The notes under the pieces are model-generated. The model searched no databases. It saw nothing but the letters and a program-made list of their open reading frames with translations, and was not told the DNA's origin. This document shows, one piece after another, positions 8,396-18,326 of a DNA stretch of 64,000 nucleotides. Origin of the DNA: Hyphomicrobiales bacterium (GTDB lineage: Bacteria; Pseudomonadota; Alphaproteobacteria; Rhizobiales; Rhizobiaceae); assembly GCA_900472575.1 (NCBI GenBank), contig UCIV01000040.1, forward strand, positions 1 through 64,000, in the 5' to 3' direction. A program made the position numbers and the translations under genes. The stretch's first letter is position 1. Each line of letters starts with the position of its first letter.

Positions 8396-9600
8396 TGCCC
8401 CGCCCGACGCTGGAAGAGATCTTTGCAGAGCCAGACGAATTCGGCCTTCTTGCTGTGAAGCTGAAGCCAAGGGCTTCAGCTTCAGGCAACAATAGTGTTG
8501 CGATCTTGAATGATGTGACGCGCTTTTTCGAGCAGCACGGACGTGTGCCGGACGCCAACGCATCCAATCACGAAGAGATGCGGCTTGGCACGATCTGGGA
8601 AAACCTTGCCAAATCTCCGAGCGACGAGCTTCGTCAAGCGGACAGGCTTGGACTTCTGGCACGGAAAGAGAACTTCGCCGCGGTTTCCTGGCGCGATGAG
8701 GTTGAAGACGACGACATCCCGGACTCGCTCGATGACATCTTTGCCGATGATGGCCTGGATGTTCAGCCGGAGCTTGTTCAGCTCAAGCATGTGACACCGG
8801 CAGTGGAACGTCAGGTGCCCGACCACCGGGCGGACTTCATACCCTGCAAGGACTTCGATCAGTTTTCGAGCTTGTTCGAGACCATGCAACAGGCTCTCGA
8901 TAGCGGCGCGCGGGAAGCCACGCTCATTGAAAAATGGGCGGTTATAGAGCCTGTCGAAGGCGACTTTTTCATCCGCAACGGGCTTCTGGCCTATATTGCG
9001 GAAAAGAGCGAAAGCACGCAGCGCGGTGGTGCACGCGACCATCGCCTTAGAGTCATTTTCTCGAACGGTACCGAGAGTGACCCACTCATGTCGTCGTTTC
9101 GTAAGTCGCTCAACGACGATAAGACGGCGCGTGTCATTCAGCGGCTGGGGCTCGGTCCGCTCGATCCGGATTGGGAAACGGACAAGGTTTCGCTGTCCGG
9201 CACCATCTATGTCGCACGCAGCCTTTCAGAAGATCCGGCCATCAAACCCCAGCGCGATATCCTCTACAAGATCGGCGTGACGTCGCAAGACGTCCGCCGT
9301 CGCGTAGCTGACGCCCGAAACGACCCGACCTTCCTTCTGGCGCCAGTCGAGATTGTTGCAACCTACGAACTGCAGAACCTGCCGCGTTCCAAAGTCGAGA
9401 ACTTGCTCCATCGGTTCTTTGACGCCGCCAAACCGGGTGAGCTATTCATCGTCGACAGGTTCGGCAAGAGGATACGACCGCGAGAGTGGTTCTATGTGCT
9501 GCCAGACCATGTTGCCCAGGCAGCCCGGCTCATCAAAGACGGACAGCTACATCTGTACCGATATGACCGCGAGACGCAGACGATCGTTAGGAGATCGTAG
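8395..9600 (+). CDS. GIY-YIG nuclease (T5orf172/MUG113 type)
   Basis: This 401-residue protein starts at the ATG that overlaps the helicase stop. A longer in-frame reading from 8251 would run inside the helicase gene and is rejected. The C-terminal 130 residues carry a GIY-YIG-like core: TIYVARSLS, then LYKIGVTSQDVRRRVADAR, and the later glutamate in RSKVENLLHRFF, followed by EWFYVLP. This matches the T5orf172/MUG113 branch of GIY-YIG domains. The N-terminal part (MPRPTLEEIFAEPDEFGLL) is the conserved leader often annotated in proteins that follow such helicases. It closes the four-gene operon and may be its DNA-cleaving subunit, with the Mrr-like protein as a second nuclease. Confidence 0.78.
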   Translation: MPRPTLEEIFAEPDEFGLLAVKLKPRASASGNNSVAILNDVTRFFEQHGRVPDANASNHEEMRLGTIWENLAKSPSDELRQADRLGLLARKENFAAVSWRDEVEDDDIPDSLDDIFADDGLDVQPELVQLKHVTPAVERQVPDHRADFIPCKDFDQFSSLFETMQQALDSGAREATLIEKWAVIEPVEGDFFIRNGLLAYIAEKSESTQRGGARDHRLRVIFSNGTESDPLMSSFRKSLNDDKTARVIQRLGLGPLDPDWETDKVSLSGTIYVARSLSEDPAIKPQRDILYKIGVTSQDVRRRVADARNDPTFLLAPVEIVATYELQNLPRSKVENLLHRFFDAAKPGELFIVDRFGKRIRPREWFYVLPDHVAQAARLIKDGQLHLYRYDRETQTIVRRS

Positions 9601-9610
9601 GCTTGGGCCG

Positions 9611-9625
9611 CGGAAATTATTTCCG
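9611..9625. repeat. Island boundary repeat, copy B
   Basis: CGGAAATTATTTCCG starts 11 bases after the stop codon of the GIY-YIG gene. It is the exact reverse complement of copy A, so the restriction-like operon is enclosed by an inverted pair. The remaining 200 bases before the next gene hold its promoter and possibly an RNA; I see no strong hairpin. Confidence 0.7.
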
Positions 9626-9827
9626 ATGCCAGGATAGCGCCGCCATGCCTTCTGTTCAATTTCAAATCGGCTTGAGCTTCGCGCTTGCGTTGTCCAACCG
9701 AGTCCGATCACAAGAGTTTCGAAACGGCAATGCTTTGGTGCAGTTTACCAGTAGTTGAATTTGTCGCTAATTATTACAAAACTTGATATGCCTAAATTTT
9801 CAAAACCTTGCGTAGAAATAGGAGGGG

Positions 9828-12800
9828 TTGTTGGCGTTAAAATCGAGGGGAAACGTTGACCTTAAGGGAATAATTGAGCAATGCGACATTGTGGCGGTCG
9901 CAACCGCCCTCGGCCTTCAGGTCGACCGAACTAGATCTCGGCCTCATAAGGCGCTTTGCCCCTTTCATGACGACCATAGTCCATCTTTGAATCTCTATCA
10001 GCGGGCGGGAAAACGTGACAATTTCCATTGCTTCGCATGTGGCGCCCATGGCGATGTATTGTCGCTTGTGCAGCGGCGGAATAATCTCAACTTCTGGGAC
10101 GCGGTTCAATGGCTCGCCCCACACGCGGGCGTCTCACTTGCCGAAAACATCCAAAGACCGAGCATTGATCGGCGCAGCGGGGCAAAACAATTTGTCGAAT
10201 GGTTGCGCGGAGGATCCGACGAACAGGAGCTTGAGCGCATCGCGGCACATCGTGGGTTCGAGCCCGATATGCTTCGGAGGATCGGCGCTAGCGTCTTTGA
10301 TCTCACCAGGCTCCGTCGCGAAGCCTCGGTGGATCGAGCACTTGAAGAGGCGCTATGCAAAGCCGGCATCTTGCGTGCCGAGGCAGCGGCGCTTCCAGAC
10401 AGTGAAACGCGGAATTGGCTACGCGGCTTCTACTCGGGCAAGCGGATCGTATTTCCTTTGGGTAGTCGAGGCGGTGCACCCGTAGGGTTTGCCGCTCGCG
10501 CTCTAGGGAATGAAGACCCCAGGTACTTATATTCCTTCGACTTCCCGCGCCGCGACACGCTGTACGGGGCCGATCGTGTCGAAGCAATGCTCGGCCGGCG
10601 CGAGTTACGCGGTACCATGGCATGTGTCTATGTGGTCGAAGGAATTTTCGATCAGTTGCGTTTGGAGTCCCTCAATTTTAGCGCGGTCGCTTTGCTCGGC
10701 TCACGTGCTGCACCGGGCCAAGTCGCTGCGCTCGCGCATGTCGTAGACATTGCCAGCCAAGCCGATCGGCCTCTCAATTTTCGCCTTTTTCTCGACCCCG
10801 ACACTGCGGGGCGAGACGGCACTTACGACTTGATTTTAGCGCTGTTGCGCCTGCTGGATGGTGGTAGCGCTTTCGGGATTGAGGTAGTGGTGCCGCCTCC
10901 AAATGCCGAGAAAGCTGATCCCGACACCTTTTTGCGTGGCCGAGATCACGAGGACGCAGATTCGCTGCTCAACCGTAACGCCTATCCAGCACTCGAATTC
11001 ATGCTCTGGATGCGGACCGGACAAGGCGAACTTCCTATCAATATCGACGGGCTGTCCCCCGTCCAACTGGCAAGCAGCGCGCGTCGCATTGCCCACGCCC
11101 TTCCCGATGTAAACTGGGCCAGAGTTTTGGCACCACTGGATGTAGCGGAAACCTTAGGCGGATTCGCTGCGATGATCCGGACCTATAGCGACGGCGTACC
11201 GCGTGGGGCGCTTAAACCTGTCGACCGGCGCGAAACAACGGGCGATCCGCGAGCAGACTTGATCACTGCTCTGAGTCTCGGGCGATCTTCTACAAAACGC
11301 CGTGAATATCCTCTCGATGACGACGCATGGGAGCGGTTAGCGGTCGCCGCCTCGCCGCTGTTCCATCTCCATCGTGAACGCCTAAAAATCGGTGATGGCC
11401 CGATGGCGCCGCTCCTGGCGCGCCATCTCCCCAAGGGTGGTGGGCGATATCGCCTCAAAGCTGGGCCAGTCGCGGCTGACGCGCTGCTTCAACAATATGC
11501 ACTTGTTGAGTTGCTGCGTGATCGTTCTGGCGCTCCCGGTTTCTCCGACCGGATCCCTGCCGTCCGCTTTGATCGCCGAACGGGGGGCAGAGGGATTTAC
11601 CGGACAGGCGTAGAAGGAGAGACTGAGGCGTTGAGCTTTGCCTATCAGGTCGATATGGCGATTGTTAACGGCGAAGCGCCGCCGATGCGTGAAGGTATTT
11701 TTCGACCCTACTTCGAATGCTGGCGTGCCTTTATTGATCATTTGGATAACAAGATCCGGCACTATCGGCATGAAGATCTACAGATCCTGCGGCTCGATAT
11801 TACGGGATTCTATGAGTACGTGCGCCGTGACGTGGTTGGGGATGCTCTGCAAGGGCCGCTAGAACGTGCTCTTGGCCATTTTGCGCAAGCCGACGGCGGA
11901 CCTATGGGGTTCGCCCCGATGCTCCTTCCCGATTCCGGTACAGATGCGCCCAGTCGTGCAAACGTCTTTACCGACTTCCTGCTCCGTCATGCCTTCCACA
12001 ATGAGCATGCAGATCCCGAATCAGGCAAATCTGCGCGTCTCAGCGGGCTTCCGCAAGGTCCTGACCTCTCGGCTTATCTTGCAAACATTTCGCTTTTCGA
12101 GCTTGATGACATGATGCGGGCCGAGGTAGATCGTATTGACGCTGCTTACGAAGACAAAGACGCTGAGAGCGAAGGAGAGCGGGGCACGCCAGACCCCAAC
12201 CACTCACAGGAATCTCACGACGACATCAAACAAGAGAAGCGCCGAAATCAATGCAGTGCAGCCTATGCGCGTTATGTGGATGATATAATCCTTATATGCC
12301 CGAACGCCGACGTTGCCGCGCTACTGCGACGAAAGATCGAAACTCACCTTCAACTGAGGGGGCTTTCGCTGAATCGAAAGAACGCGACCCCACCCTTGAT
12401 GACCCGCCAAGAAGCGCGCGAGTGGCTAACAGATAGCCGCATGGGCTTCGGTTTTTCTGGCCCTCTGGCAGACATGCCAGTGACAGATACGATGGATCCG
12501 CTGGCCGACGCCGGCGATATTGATCGCCGGACAGCGCTTGGATTACTTTTCGACCCCGAACTCGACGACTTCCGGCGCCCGGAGCGCATACAGGAACGGT
12601 TAGAACGGGCGTTTCGTGCCGACGAGGTGCGATTTAGCGACCGCGCTAACGCGTATCGGCGTCTTTGGCTGATCGCGGCGGGCGAAAAGGACTTAGACCC
12701 CACCGAGATCGCCCGCTCATTTCGGAACGAAGCCCTTCGCGTCGACGCGGGCGCGCGGATGGCTGACGCTCCGTTTGATATCACGGTTACGGCCCTAGAG

Positions 12801-15800
12801 GCGATTGAACGCGCGTTGCGCGCCCATATTCCAGAGGCATTGGAGGAAGACGCGCGCGACTACTGGTCCGAACGCCGACGCTGGTTAGCAGAAGCGGTTC
12901 TAGCCGACATTTTTGCCCCTCTGGCTAGCGCCTTTATGGGCACAGGTGCAGAGTCATTCCTTCGGCGCCATGATGTTCGCTGCCATTTTGCCATCATCGC
13001 CTGTTTGGCGCTCTCGGTTCTAAAAGATGCGAAGGTCGCCATTGGCGAGCACCCGTTTGCATCGCTCATGCCATATCTCTCTCAAACAGAAGGCGTCGAA
13101 CATATGTACGACGGCTTGCGACTGTCGCTGTACCGTCACGATGGGGACCTTGAGCCCCGTCTTCCTGGACTAACTGTCCCATCCGAGCATCAGACCCGCA
13201 ACGCCTTTCATCGTCTCGAGACCGCACTGGTGAAACTGCAAAGGCTCGACGACGGAGCGTCCGACCTATCCCCGACTCCCATTGCTGATACCTTAGCGAC
13301 GGAAATTGAACAGGTGGTCGAGAATATCTTAAAGATCTGGATACCTGGCGCAGATGACGACGCAAAGATCGACCCGGTGGAAGTCGATGCCGCGGCTACG
13401 CTCGTCAACGTCACCCACCGACACTTCGCCAATATCGCTCCTGCAAGGCCGCGGTTGATACGGATGATCTCGAACAGAAGCGACGCGACCGCGCTTCCGT
13501 CACCGCCAGGTCTTGAAGCCTCGGGTTTGCTGTTATGGTGCGATAATGGTCATCTGCTTTTTGCAGCGCCGCTGAGCGATGCGCCGCGTCCAGTGGGTGC
13601 TCAGTGGCGCGAAGAGAACTCCAATGGACAGGGTTTCCTTCATTTATGGAAGGCCGACCTGGCTGCCGATATCAGGCCGATGTTCGCGGTTGAAAGGGAT
13701 TGGGATGCGCAAGATATCGCCGCGCTATACGAAGCAGGGTATGGATCATATCGCGGCCTGCTCGCCGCCGCGACGGCAGAGCATGTACCAGTTCCAACGG
13801 TCTTTTCGTTCTTTGCCCCTGTCGATGCGAACGAGATGCCCGACATCCACCGTACAACCCTTATCTGCTGGACCGCCCCCCGTCCGGCAGTCGATGGTCA
13901 CGCTTTCGTGCGGAACGGAAGCGCTCTTGAAGCGCGGCCGGTCCACCTCCTTGACGCCGACCATTGGCGTTACGGCTGGGCGGTACGTGATCTCTGTCGC
14001 CGACCAGAAGGTCCCGCGGAAGATATTACGGCCTTGGAAGGTCATAGCGACACTAAGCTTGACCGTTTAAGTCACCGCCGCGAGGCGATTTTAGCGCGTG
14101 TGCTGCCCCGGCTCTCCGGAGCCGATAGATGGGGTGCCGGACTACAATCCGATGACGGTGCTATTCCCACACGTATTGCTCGAGCGCTTCGACTGCTAAC
14201 CGCATTCGGTACGACCACACTCCCCGACCAACATGCAAGTTATCTTGTCGCGGCAACGGCCGAAGGCGTATTTATGAGCGAACGGCTGGGTACGGTCGGA
14301 GATGCGAGCCATAGCGGTCGGCCGGCTGCGATAGCGGCTCGGGCCGCGCGGCGTGTGAGCCGGGCCCTTCCGGCCGCCGGCCGATTGTGGCCTGTCAGGC
14401 AGTCTTTCACCAGCGCTGAGCGAAGAAGTGCGGCTGCCTGGTTCGCCGCTGCACATCGCGTAGAAACGCAGGTCGGCGAACTTGGCGAGGCAGCCGCGAT
14501 TCCGCTAGCAACACTCGGTATAGGACTGACCCTTCTAGGAACTATGGCCGAATTACGCGCTCTAGCTTTCGAGATGGCTGCCGCCTTGCCCTCGGGGAGT
14601 CTCGAGCGCCTGCAAAATCTTCCGATCGATCTGTCCTTCGCTGCCCAAAAGCTGGGCAGCGAGATCGCATTGATCGACGATGCGGAGAGCCATCTTGACG
14701 GCGATCCGAACGTGCAGACAAGGCGCATGTTGCTAGTCTTCAGGCAGATCGTCGAGGGACGCCGCACCGCAGCGGCGGCGGCGCGCGATGCGATAACGCC
14801 GCTCGGATGGCTGATTCTTGTGTCGACGCTGTTGCAACTTACACCACCAGTAACCACAGAGTTTGGGGAAGTTCGACCAGCCCTATGGCGTATGACATCA
14901 GACGGTTTTGAACGCGCGGCAACGGCAATTTCCGGTTTGCTGCCGTTCCTTGCGGCTGCGGCGCCTGATACTGCAGAAGACGGCGATTGGCCTTGGAACA
15001 CCTTTGCGCCCCTTCGCACTGCGATGCCTGTGGGCCTCAAAGACTACTTGACAGAATTGTCCGTAGCGGCAGCGATCCGCATCGATGTTTTGCGCTCAAC
15101 TATCAATCCGCGAACGGGTGAAGTCGTCGACGGACGGCCAGTGCTGCGGCTCGCGGACGGCACTTCACATCGGTTGTCCGAATGGCAGATCGATGTAGCA
15201 TACGTGGCAGGCGAGCGCCGTCTGTCTACCGAGTGCGAGGAGCATGAAAGCCGCATTTACTATCGCTATTCGGTAGCCTGGAACAATGACCGGGTCGTTG
15301 GTCTCCACCTCGTGTCTCAAAGCCTGGCCGAAGTGGCGTTTTGCGCCGCGTCAGATGGGACCGGTGGGAGCTCGAAAACCAATAGCGACGAACTGGTAGT
15401 AAATAGAACTGCCGGGTACACCGAAACTTCAGTAGTGATACGAACCACTGGAGATGTGCAGGAAAGGCCGATAGAAGGCCCGAACTCTCAAGAAGAGCAT
15501 ATAGCAGTCAACAATGGTTTACATCTCGGCCAAGTTACTGCCGAGGATGCTCCAGCAACGCTGCCACAAACCACCAAGGGTGGGGTACCCAGCACATTGC
15601 CGCCCGCCGACGCGATGGCCCGTATCATTCAGTGGCAAGATCGGCTTTGGGGCGATCGAGCCAAACGTGGCCACGGCCACCAACGGCTCGCCATAGTGCA
15701 ATGGGATGTTGTCGACACATATTACGCGCCTGGCACCGGAGGTGGAAAGCACGAGGGTTTGCGCGATCTCAACGGTGGCAAGGTCACCGCAGCGACAGTA

Positions 15801-17348
15801 AACAAAGGAGGAGAATTCCAATCGATCGCCGAAGGCCGGCGACGAGCTATTTTGCTCGAAGTGCTTCGCGCCTGCGCCCGCTTCAAAGTCGATGGTCTTG
15901 TCCTGCCAGAATACAGCCTACGACCCGAGACCGTGAATTGGCTTACACGCCAGCTTTCCGCCAAAAATTTATCGCTGACCATCTGGTGCGGAACGTTCCG
16001 CGTTCCTGACGGCTCGTCAATCTCGACAGAAATCCCGTCCAACGGACCTTCGCCTTTCCTTCGGCCAACGCCCATGGGGCGTGCTGGAGCGATTGAGTGG
16101 GACATGCATTCCGCTTTGCTAACCTGTGTAGACTCACAGGCTTCGGAAGATAGGATTCAAATTCGCTGCGCTGTACGACGCAAGCGGTACCCTTCGTCAG
16201 CCGCTGGCGAATTGATTAGGCCCTCTGCAAATGAGCCTTGGCAGCCTTTGCTTTCTCACGTGAAAGATCCGTTCCGCCTCGGAAACTATACGGTTGAACT
16301 CGTATGCTCGGAGATGTTTCTCCACGCAAGCGCCTCCAATTACATAGGCATTCTCGAAGAAAACCGGAGCCTCGCTCAACGCTACGCAATCCCATGGCCA
16401 ACATCCGATGCCGTCCAAACGCTCAATGCCGACGTGCACGAGTTCGCGCGTTGGACGTCCTATCGTAGTGTCGAAGAGCCGCCAGAGCTCTCTCGCGGTG
16501 AAGCAATGCAGCGAACCTTGATCATTCTTCCGGCCATGACGTCACGGTCTGCCGACTATCACATCTTCGGCCAGAACCAGTATCTTGCAGCTGGGCTCGT
16601 GACTGCTTTCTGCAACGCTGTGGAACCAACGGCGGGGGTCGGGGGATCTGCTTTCATTGGACTTGATGGTTGGAAATCCGGAATAGAGACGGCGACGCCT
16701 TACGGCTCCTTAGCGCCGGGGATCTTCCAACTTGGTAGTAAGCATAGCGATGCACTTGGCAAGCATGAGGCCGCGATGGTGATTGCGGACATCGATCCGA
16801 TCCGTACCACTGACCTGAAGCCGCGTCCGCACCATCAGGGTCGGTCGTTACAGCTTGTCGCGCATCTTCCGCTCATTTTTGCCACGGAATCCAATCCATC
16901 GCCTGAAGCTCGCGGGACCCGTGAACGGATGCAGCGAACTCGCCACGTCGGCGATGCGCAGAAGACCTTTCTTGAGGCTGCCATAGCCGTGCAAGAAGTC
17001 TTGGATACACCTGATCCGAACTGGCGTCATGAGCGTGCTGCGCCCGACCCGGATCCTTTAATAGAGCGACGACAGAAAGCGATCGTTCAGAAAACTGTCG
17101 CAGCTTTGGAGATGCTCGTTTGCTTTGCCGACGACCCTGAATGGTTGCGGCGCCGCGCTGCTGCATTTTGTGAAAAAAGGTGGCATTATCCACCGCCATC
17201 GAATCTTCCGGCTCTGATCGACTGGCTATATGTTGACGACAGTTGGCGCGAGACCAAGGTGAACTTGGGGGACCGCCATCCGTACGAGGTCGACGAGAGT
17301 GTGCTCCATGTACCGCGTGATGGTGGTACAACAGAATTTAAGGCCTAA
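9828..17348 (+). CDS. Primase-reverse transcriptase-nitrilase fusion protein
   Basis: This 2506-residue protein joins several enzymes. Residues of about 12-100 are a DnaG-type CHC2 zinc finger (C44, H47, C68, C71; CPFHDDHSPS, FHCFACGAHGD). Residues of about 200-375 follow the DnaG catalytic core with a Toprim domain: VVEGIFD with E271, FLDPDTAG with D323 and D325, and ADPDTFLR. Residues of about 590-880 are a reverse transcriptase: LRLDITGFY with D657, GLPQGPDLSAYLANISLFEL near 740, and YVDD at 816-819. About 1050-1940 I cannot assign. About 1950-2400 is a nitrilase fold with E2028, K2119 and C2160 as the likely triad. No ATG fits; TTG 9828 or the next TTG follows GGAGGGG very closely. Nitrilase-bearing RTs are known in the UG/DRT defence group, so a phage-defence role is inferred. 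A DEDDh exonuclease follows three bases later. Confidence 0.85.
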   Translation: MLALKSRGNVDLKGIIEQCDIVAVATALGLQVDRTRSRPHKALCPFHDDHSPSLNLYQRAGKRDNFHCFACGAHGDVLSLVQRRNNLNFWDAVQWLAPHAGVSLAENIQRPSIDRRSGAKQFVEWLRGGSDEQELERIAAHRGFEPDMLRRIGASVFDLTRLRREASVDRALEEALCKAGILRAEAAALPDSETRNWLRGFYSGKRIVFPLGSRGGAPVGFAARALGNEDPRYLYSFDFPRRDTLYGADRVEAMLGRRELRGTMACVYVVEGIFDQLRLESLNFSAVALLGSRAAPGQVAALAHVVDIASQADRPLNFRLFLDPDTAGRDGTYDLILALLRLLDGGSAFGIEVVVPPPNAEKADPDTFLRGRDHEDADSLLNRNAYPALEFMLWMRTGQGELPINIDGLSPVQLASSARRIAHALPDVNWARVLAPLDVAETLGGFAAMIRTYSDGVPRGALKPVDRRETTGDPRADLITALSLGRSSTKRREYPLDDDAWERLAVAASPLFHLHRERLKIGDGPMAPLLARHLPKGGGRYRLKAGPVAADALLQQYALVELLRDRSGAPGFSDRIPAVRFDRRTGGRGIYRTGVEGETEALSFAYQVDMAIVNGEAPPMREGIFRPYFECWRAFIDHLDNKIRHYRHEDLQILRLDITGFYEYVRRDVVGDALQGPLERALGHFAQADGGPMGFAPMLLPDSGTDAPSRANVFTDFLLRHAFHNEHADPESGKSARLSGLPQGPDLSAYLANISLFELDDMMRAEVDRIDAAYEDKDAESEGERGTPDPNHSQESHDDIKQEKRRNQCSAAYARYVDDIILICPNADVAALLRRKIETHLQLRGLSLNRKNATPPLMTRQEAREWLTDSRMGFGFSGPLADMPVTDTMDPLADAGDIDRRTALGLLFDPELDDFRRPERIQERLERAFRADEVRFSDRANAYRRLWLIAAGEKDLDPTEIARSFRNEALRVDAGARMADAPFDITVTALEAIERALRAHIPEALEEDARDYWSERRRWLAEAVLADIFAPLASAFMGTGAESFLRRHDVRCHFAIIACLALSVLKDAKVAIGEHPFASLMPYLSQTEGVEHMYDGLRLSLYRHDGDLEPRLPGLTVPSEHQTRNAFHRLETALVKLQRLDDGASDLSPTPIADTLATEIEQVVENILKIWIPGADDDAKIDPVEVDAAATLVNVTHRHFANIAPARPRLIRMISNRSDATALPSPPGLEASGLLLWCDNGHLLFAAPLSDAPRPVGAQWREENSNGQGFLHLWKADLAADIRPMFAVERDWDAQDIAALYEAGYGSYRGLLAAATAEHVPVPTVFSFFAPVDANEMPDIHRTTLICWTAPRPAVDGHAFVRNGSALEARPVHLLDADHWRYGWAVRDLCRRPEGPAEDITALEGHSDTKLDRLSHRREAILARVLPRLSGADRWGAGLQSDDGAIPTRIARALRLLTAFGTTTLPDQHASYLVAATAEGVFMSERLGTVGDASHSGRPAAIAARAARRVSRALPAAGRLWPVRQSFTSAERRSAAAWFAAAHRVETQVGELGEAAAIPLATLGIGLTLLGTMAELRALAFEMAAALPSGSLERLQNLPIDLSFAAQKLGSEIALIDDAESHLDGDPNVQTRRMLLVFRQIVEGRRTAAAAARDAITPLGWLILVSTLLQLTPPVTTEFGEVRPALWRMTSDGFERAATAISGLLPFLAAAAPDTAEDGDWPWNTFAPLRTAMPVGLKDYLTELSVAAAIRIDVLRSTINPRTGEVVDGRPVLRLADGTSHRLSEWQIDVAYVAGERRLSTECEEHESRIYYRYSVAWNNDRVVGLHLVSQSLAEVAFCAASDGTGGSSKTNSDELVVNRTAGYTETSVVIRTTGDVQERPIEGPNSQEEHIAVNNGLHLGQVTAEDAPATLPQTTKGGVPSTLPPADAMARIIQWQDRLWGDRAKRGHGHQRLAIVQWDVVDTYYAPGTGGGKHEGLRDLNGGKVTAATVNKGGEFQSIAEGRRRAILLEVLRACARFKVDGLVLPEYSLRPETVNWLTRQLSAKNLSLTIWCGTFRVPDGSSISTEIPSNGPSPFLRPTPMGRAGAIEWDMHSALLTCVDSQASEDRIQIRCAVRRKRYPSSAAGELIRPSANEPWQPLLSHVKDPFRLGNYTVELVCSEMFLHASASNYIGILEENRSLAQRYAIPWPTSDAVQTLNADVHEFARWTSYRSVEEPPELSRGEAMQRTLIILPAMTSRSADYHIFGQNQYLAAGLVTAFCNAVEPTAGVGGSAFIGLDGWKSGIETATPYGSLAPGIFQLGSKHSDALGKHEAAMVIADIDPIRTTDLKPRPHHQGRSLQLVAHLPLIFATESNPSPEARGTRERMQRTRHVGDAQKTFLEAAIAVQEVLDTPDPNWRHERAAPDPDPLIERRQKAIVQKTVAALEMLVCFADDPEWLRRRAAAFCEKRWHYPPPSNLPALIDWLYVDDSWRETKVNLGDRHPYEVDESVLHVPRDGGTTEFKA

Positions 17349-17351
17349 GTT

Positions 17352-18326
17352 GTGAGCAGTGTAATTGGAGATACTGCCTCCGAGGAGCTACTGGAGGCGG
17401 CCGCTCGCCAGCTCGAAGCATCCGGACGGTACCGCGTGCTCCGCCGACTGGATCTCGCTGCATGCTTGGCTGACCGTGACAACAGTCCGACGCGGCTCGG
17501 TATGTTTCTCGACATCGAATGCACCGGTCTCGATCCTTTGACATGCGAGCCGATTGAACTGGCGATCTTACCCTTCGAGTATCGTCTCGATGGAGCAATC
17601 GTGGCCGTTCACCCCCCTTTTCATCAAGTCAACCAGCCGTCGGCTCCCATCCCTCCCAACATTACGAAGATCACTGGCATCAACGATGAAATGGTCTCTG
17701 GACATCACATCGATCCCGCCACCGTTGCGAATTTTGTCGAAGATGCCGCTATCATCATCGCACACAACGCTGCATTCGACCGTCCAATCGCCGAGCGAAT
17801 TTCGCCCGCGTTCATTGCCAAACCTTGGGCATGCACTATGTCGGATGTCGATTGGAAAAGCGAGGGATTCGAAGGCCGACGTCTGGGCGAATTGTTGGCA
17901 GCGTTTGGGGTATTTTTCGATGCTCACCGCGCCTTGGATGACTGTGAGGCTGGCATAGGTCTCTTGGCCCAGAAGGTTCCATATTCGGGTCGCCGCGTAC
18001 TCGAGATGCTTTTGGAAACAGCCCGAAAGCCATGTTGGAGGATCTTCGCAACTGATGCGCCTTACGACGCTCGTGAATTCCTGCGGCAACGCGGATACCG
18101 CTGGAATGCTTCCCCAGAATTCGGACCCAAATCGTGGTGGATCGATCTGGGAATGAAGGAAGTCGAGCCTGAGCTTCAATTCCTTGAGGATGAGATTTTT
18201 CACCGTCCTATAAACTTACCAATTGAGGAAATGACGGCGTACGATCGCTACTCAATCCCGACGACCAGACGCGCGCTTCGCCAGGCGGACTTGCGAGAGC
18301 ATCTGGCGTCCTCTGTTCGCCCTTGA
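17352..18326 (+). CDS. DEDDh 3'-5' exonuclease (DnaQ-like), partner of the RT fusion
   Basis: This 324-residue protein begins at GTG 17352, three bases after the stop of the RT fusion, so the two genes form one translational unit. Exo motifs are complete: MFLDIECTGLD with D54 and E56, HNAAFDRP with D143, and HRALDDCEA with H192 and D197, as in the epsilon subunit of DNA polymerase III. About 50 residues precede the exonuclease core. About 110 follow it, including WRIFATDAPYDAREFLRQRG and RWNASPEFGPKSWWIDL, which resembles a small domain seen on some DnaQ-like proteins. No helicase or polymerase partner is encoded nearby. Trimming or degrading the cDNA or primer made by the RT is an inference. 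Confidence 0.85.
   Translation: MSSVIGDTASEELLEAAARQLEASGRYRVLRRLDLAACLADRDNSPTRLGMFLDIECTGLDPLTCEPIELAILPFEYRLDGAIVAVHPPFHQVNQPSAPIPPNITKITGINDEMVSGHHIDPATVANFVEDAAIIIAHNAAFDRPIAERISPAFIAKPWACTMSDVDWKSEGFEGRRLGELLAAFGVFFDAHRALDDCEAGIGLLAQKVPYSGRRVLEMLLETARKPCWRIFATDAPYDAREFLRQRGYRWNASPEFGPKSWWIDLGMKEVEPELQFLEDEIFHRPINLPIEEMTAYDRYSIPTTRRALRQADLREHLASSVRP

Noticed and set aside
9828..17348. Group II intron or retron instead of a defence-type RT
   Set aside because: There is no intron maturase/HNH domain, no intron RNA-like structure and no msr-msd-like repeat; fused primase and nitrilase domains point elsewhere.
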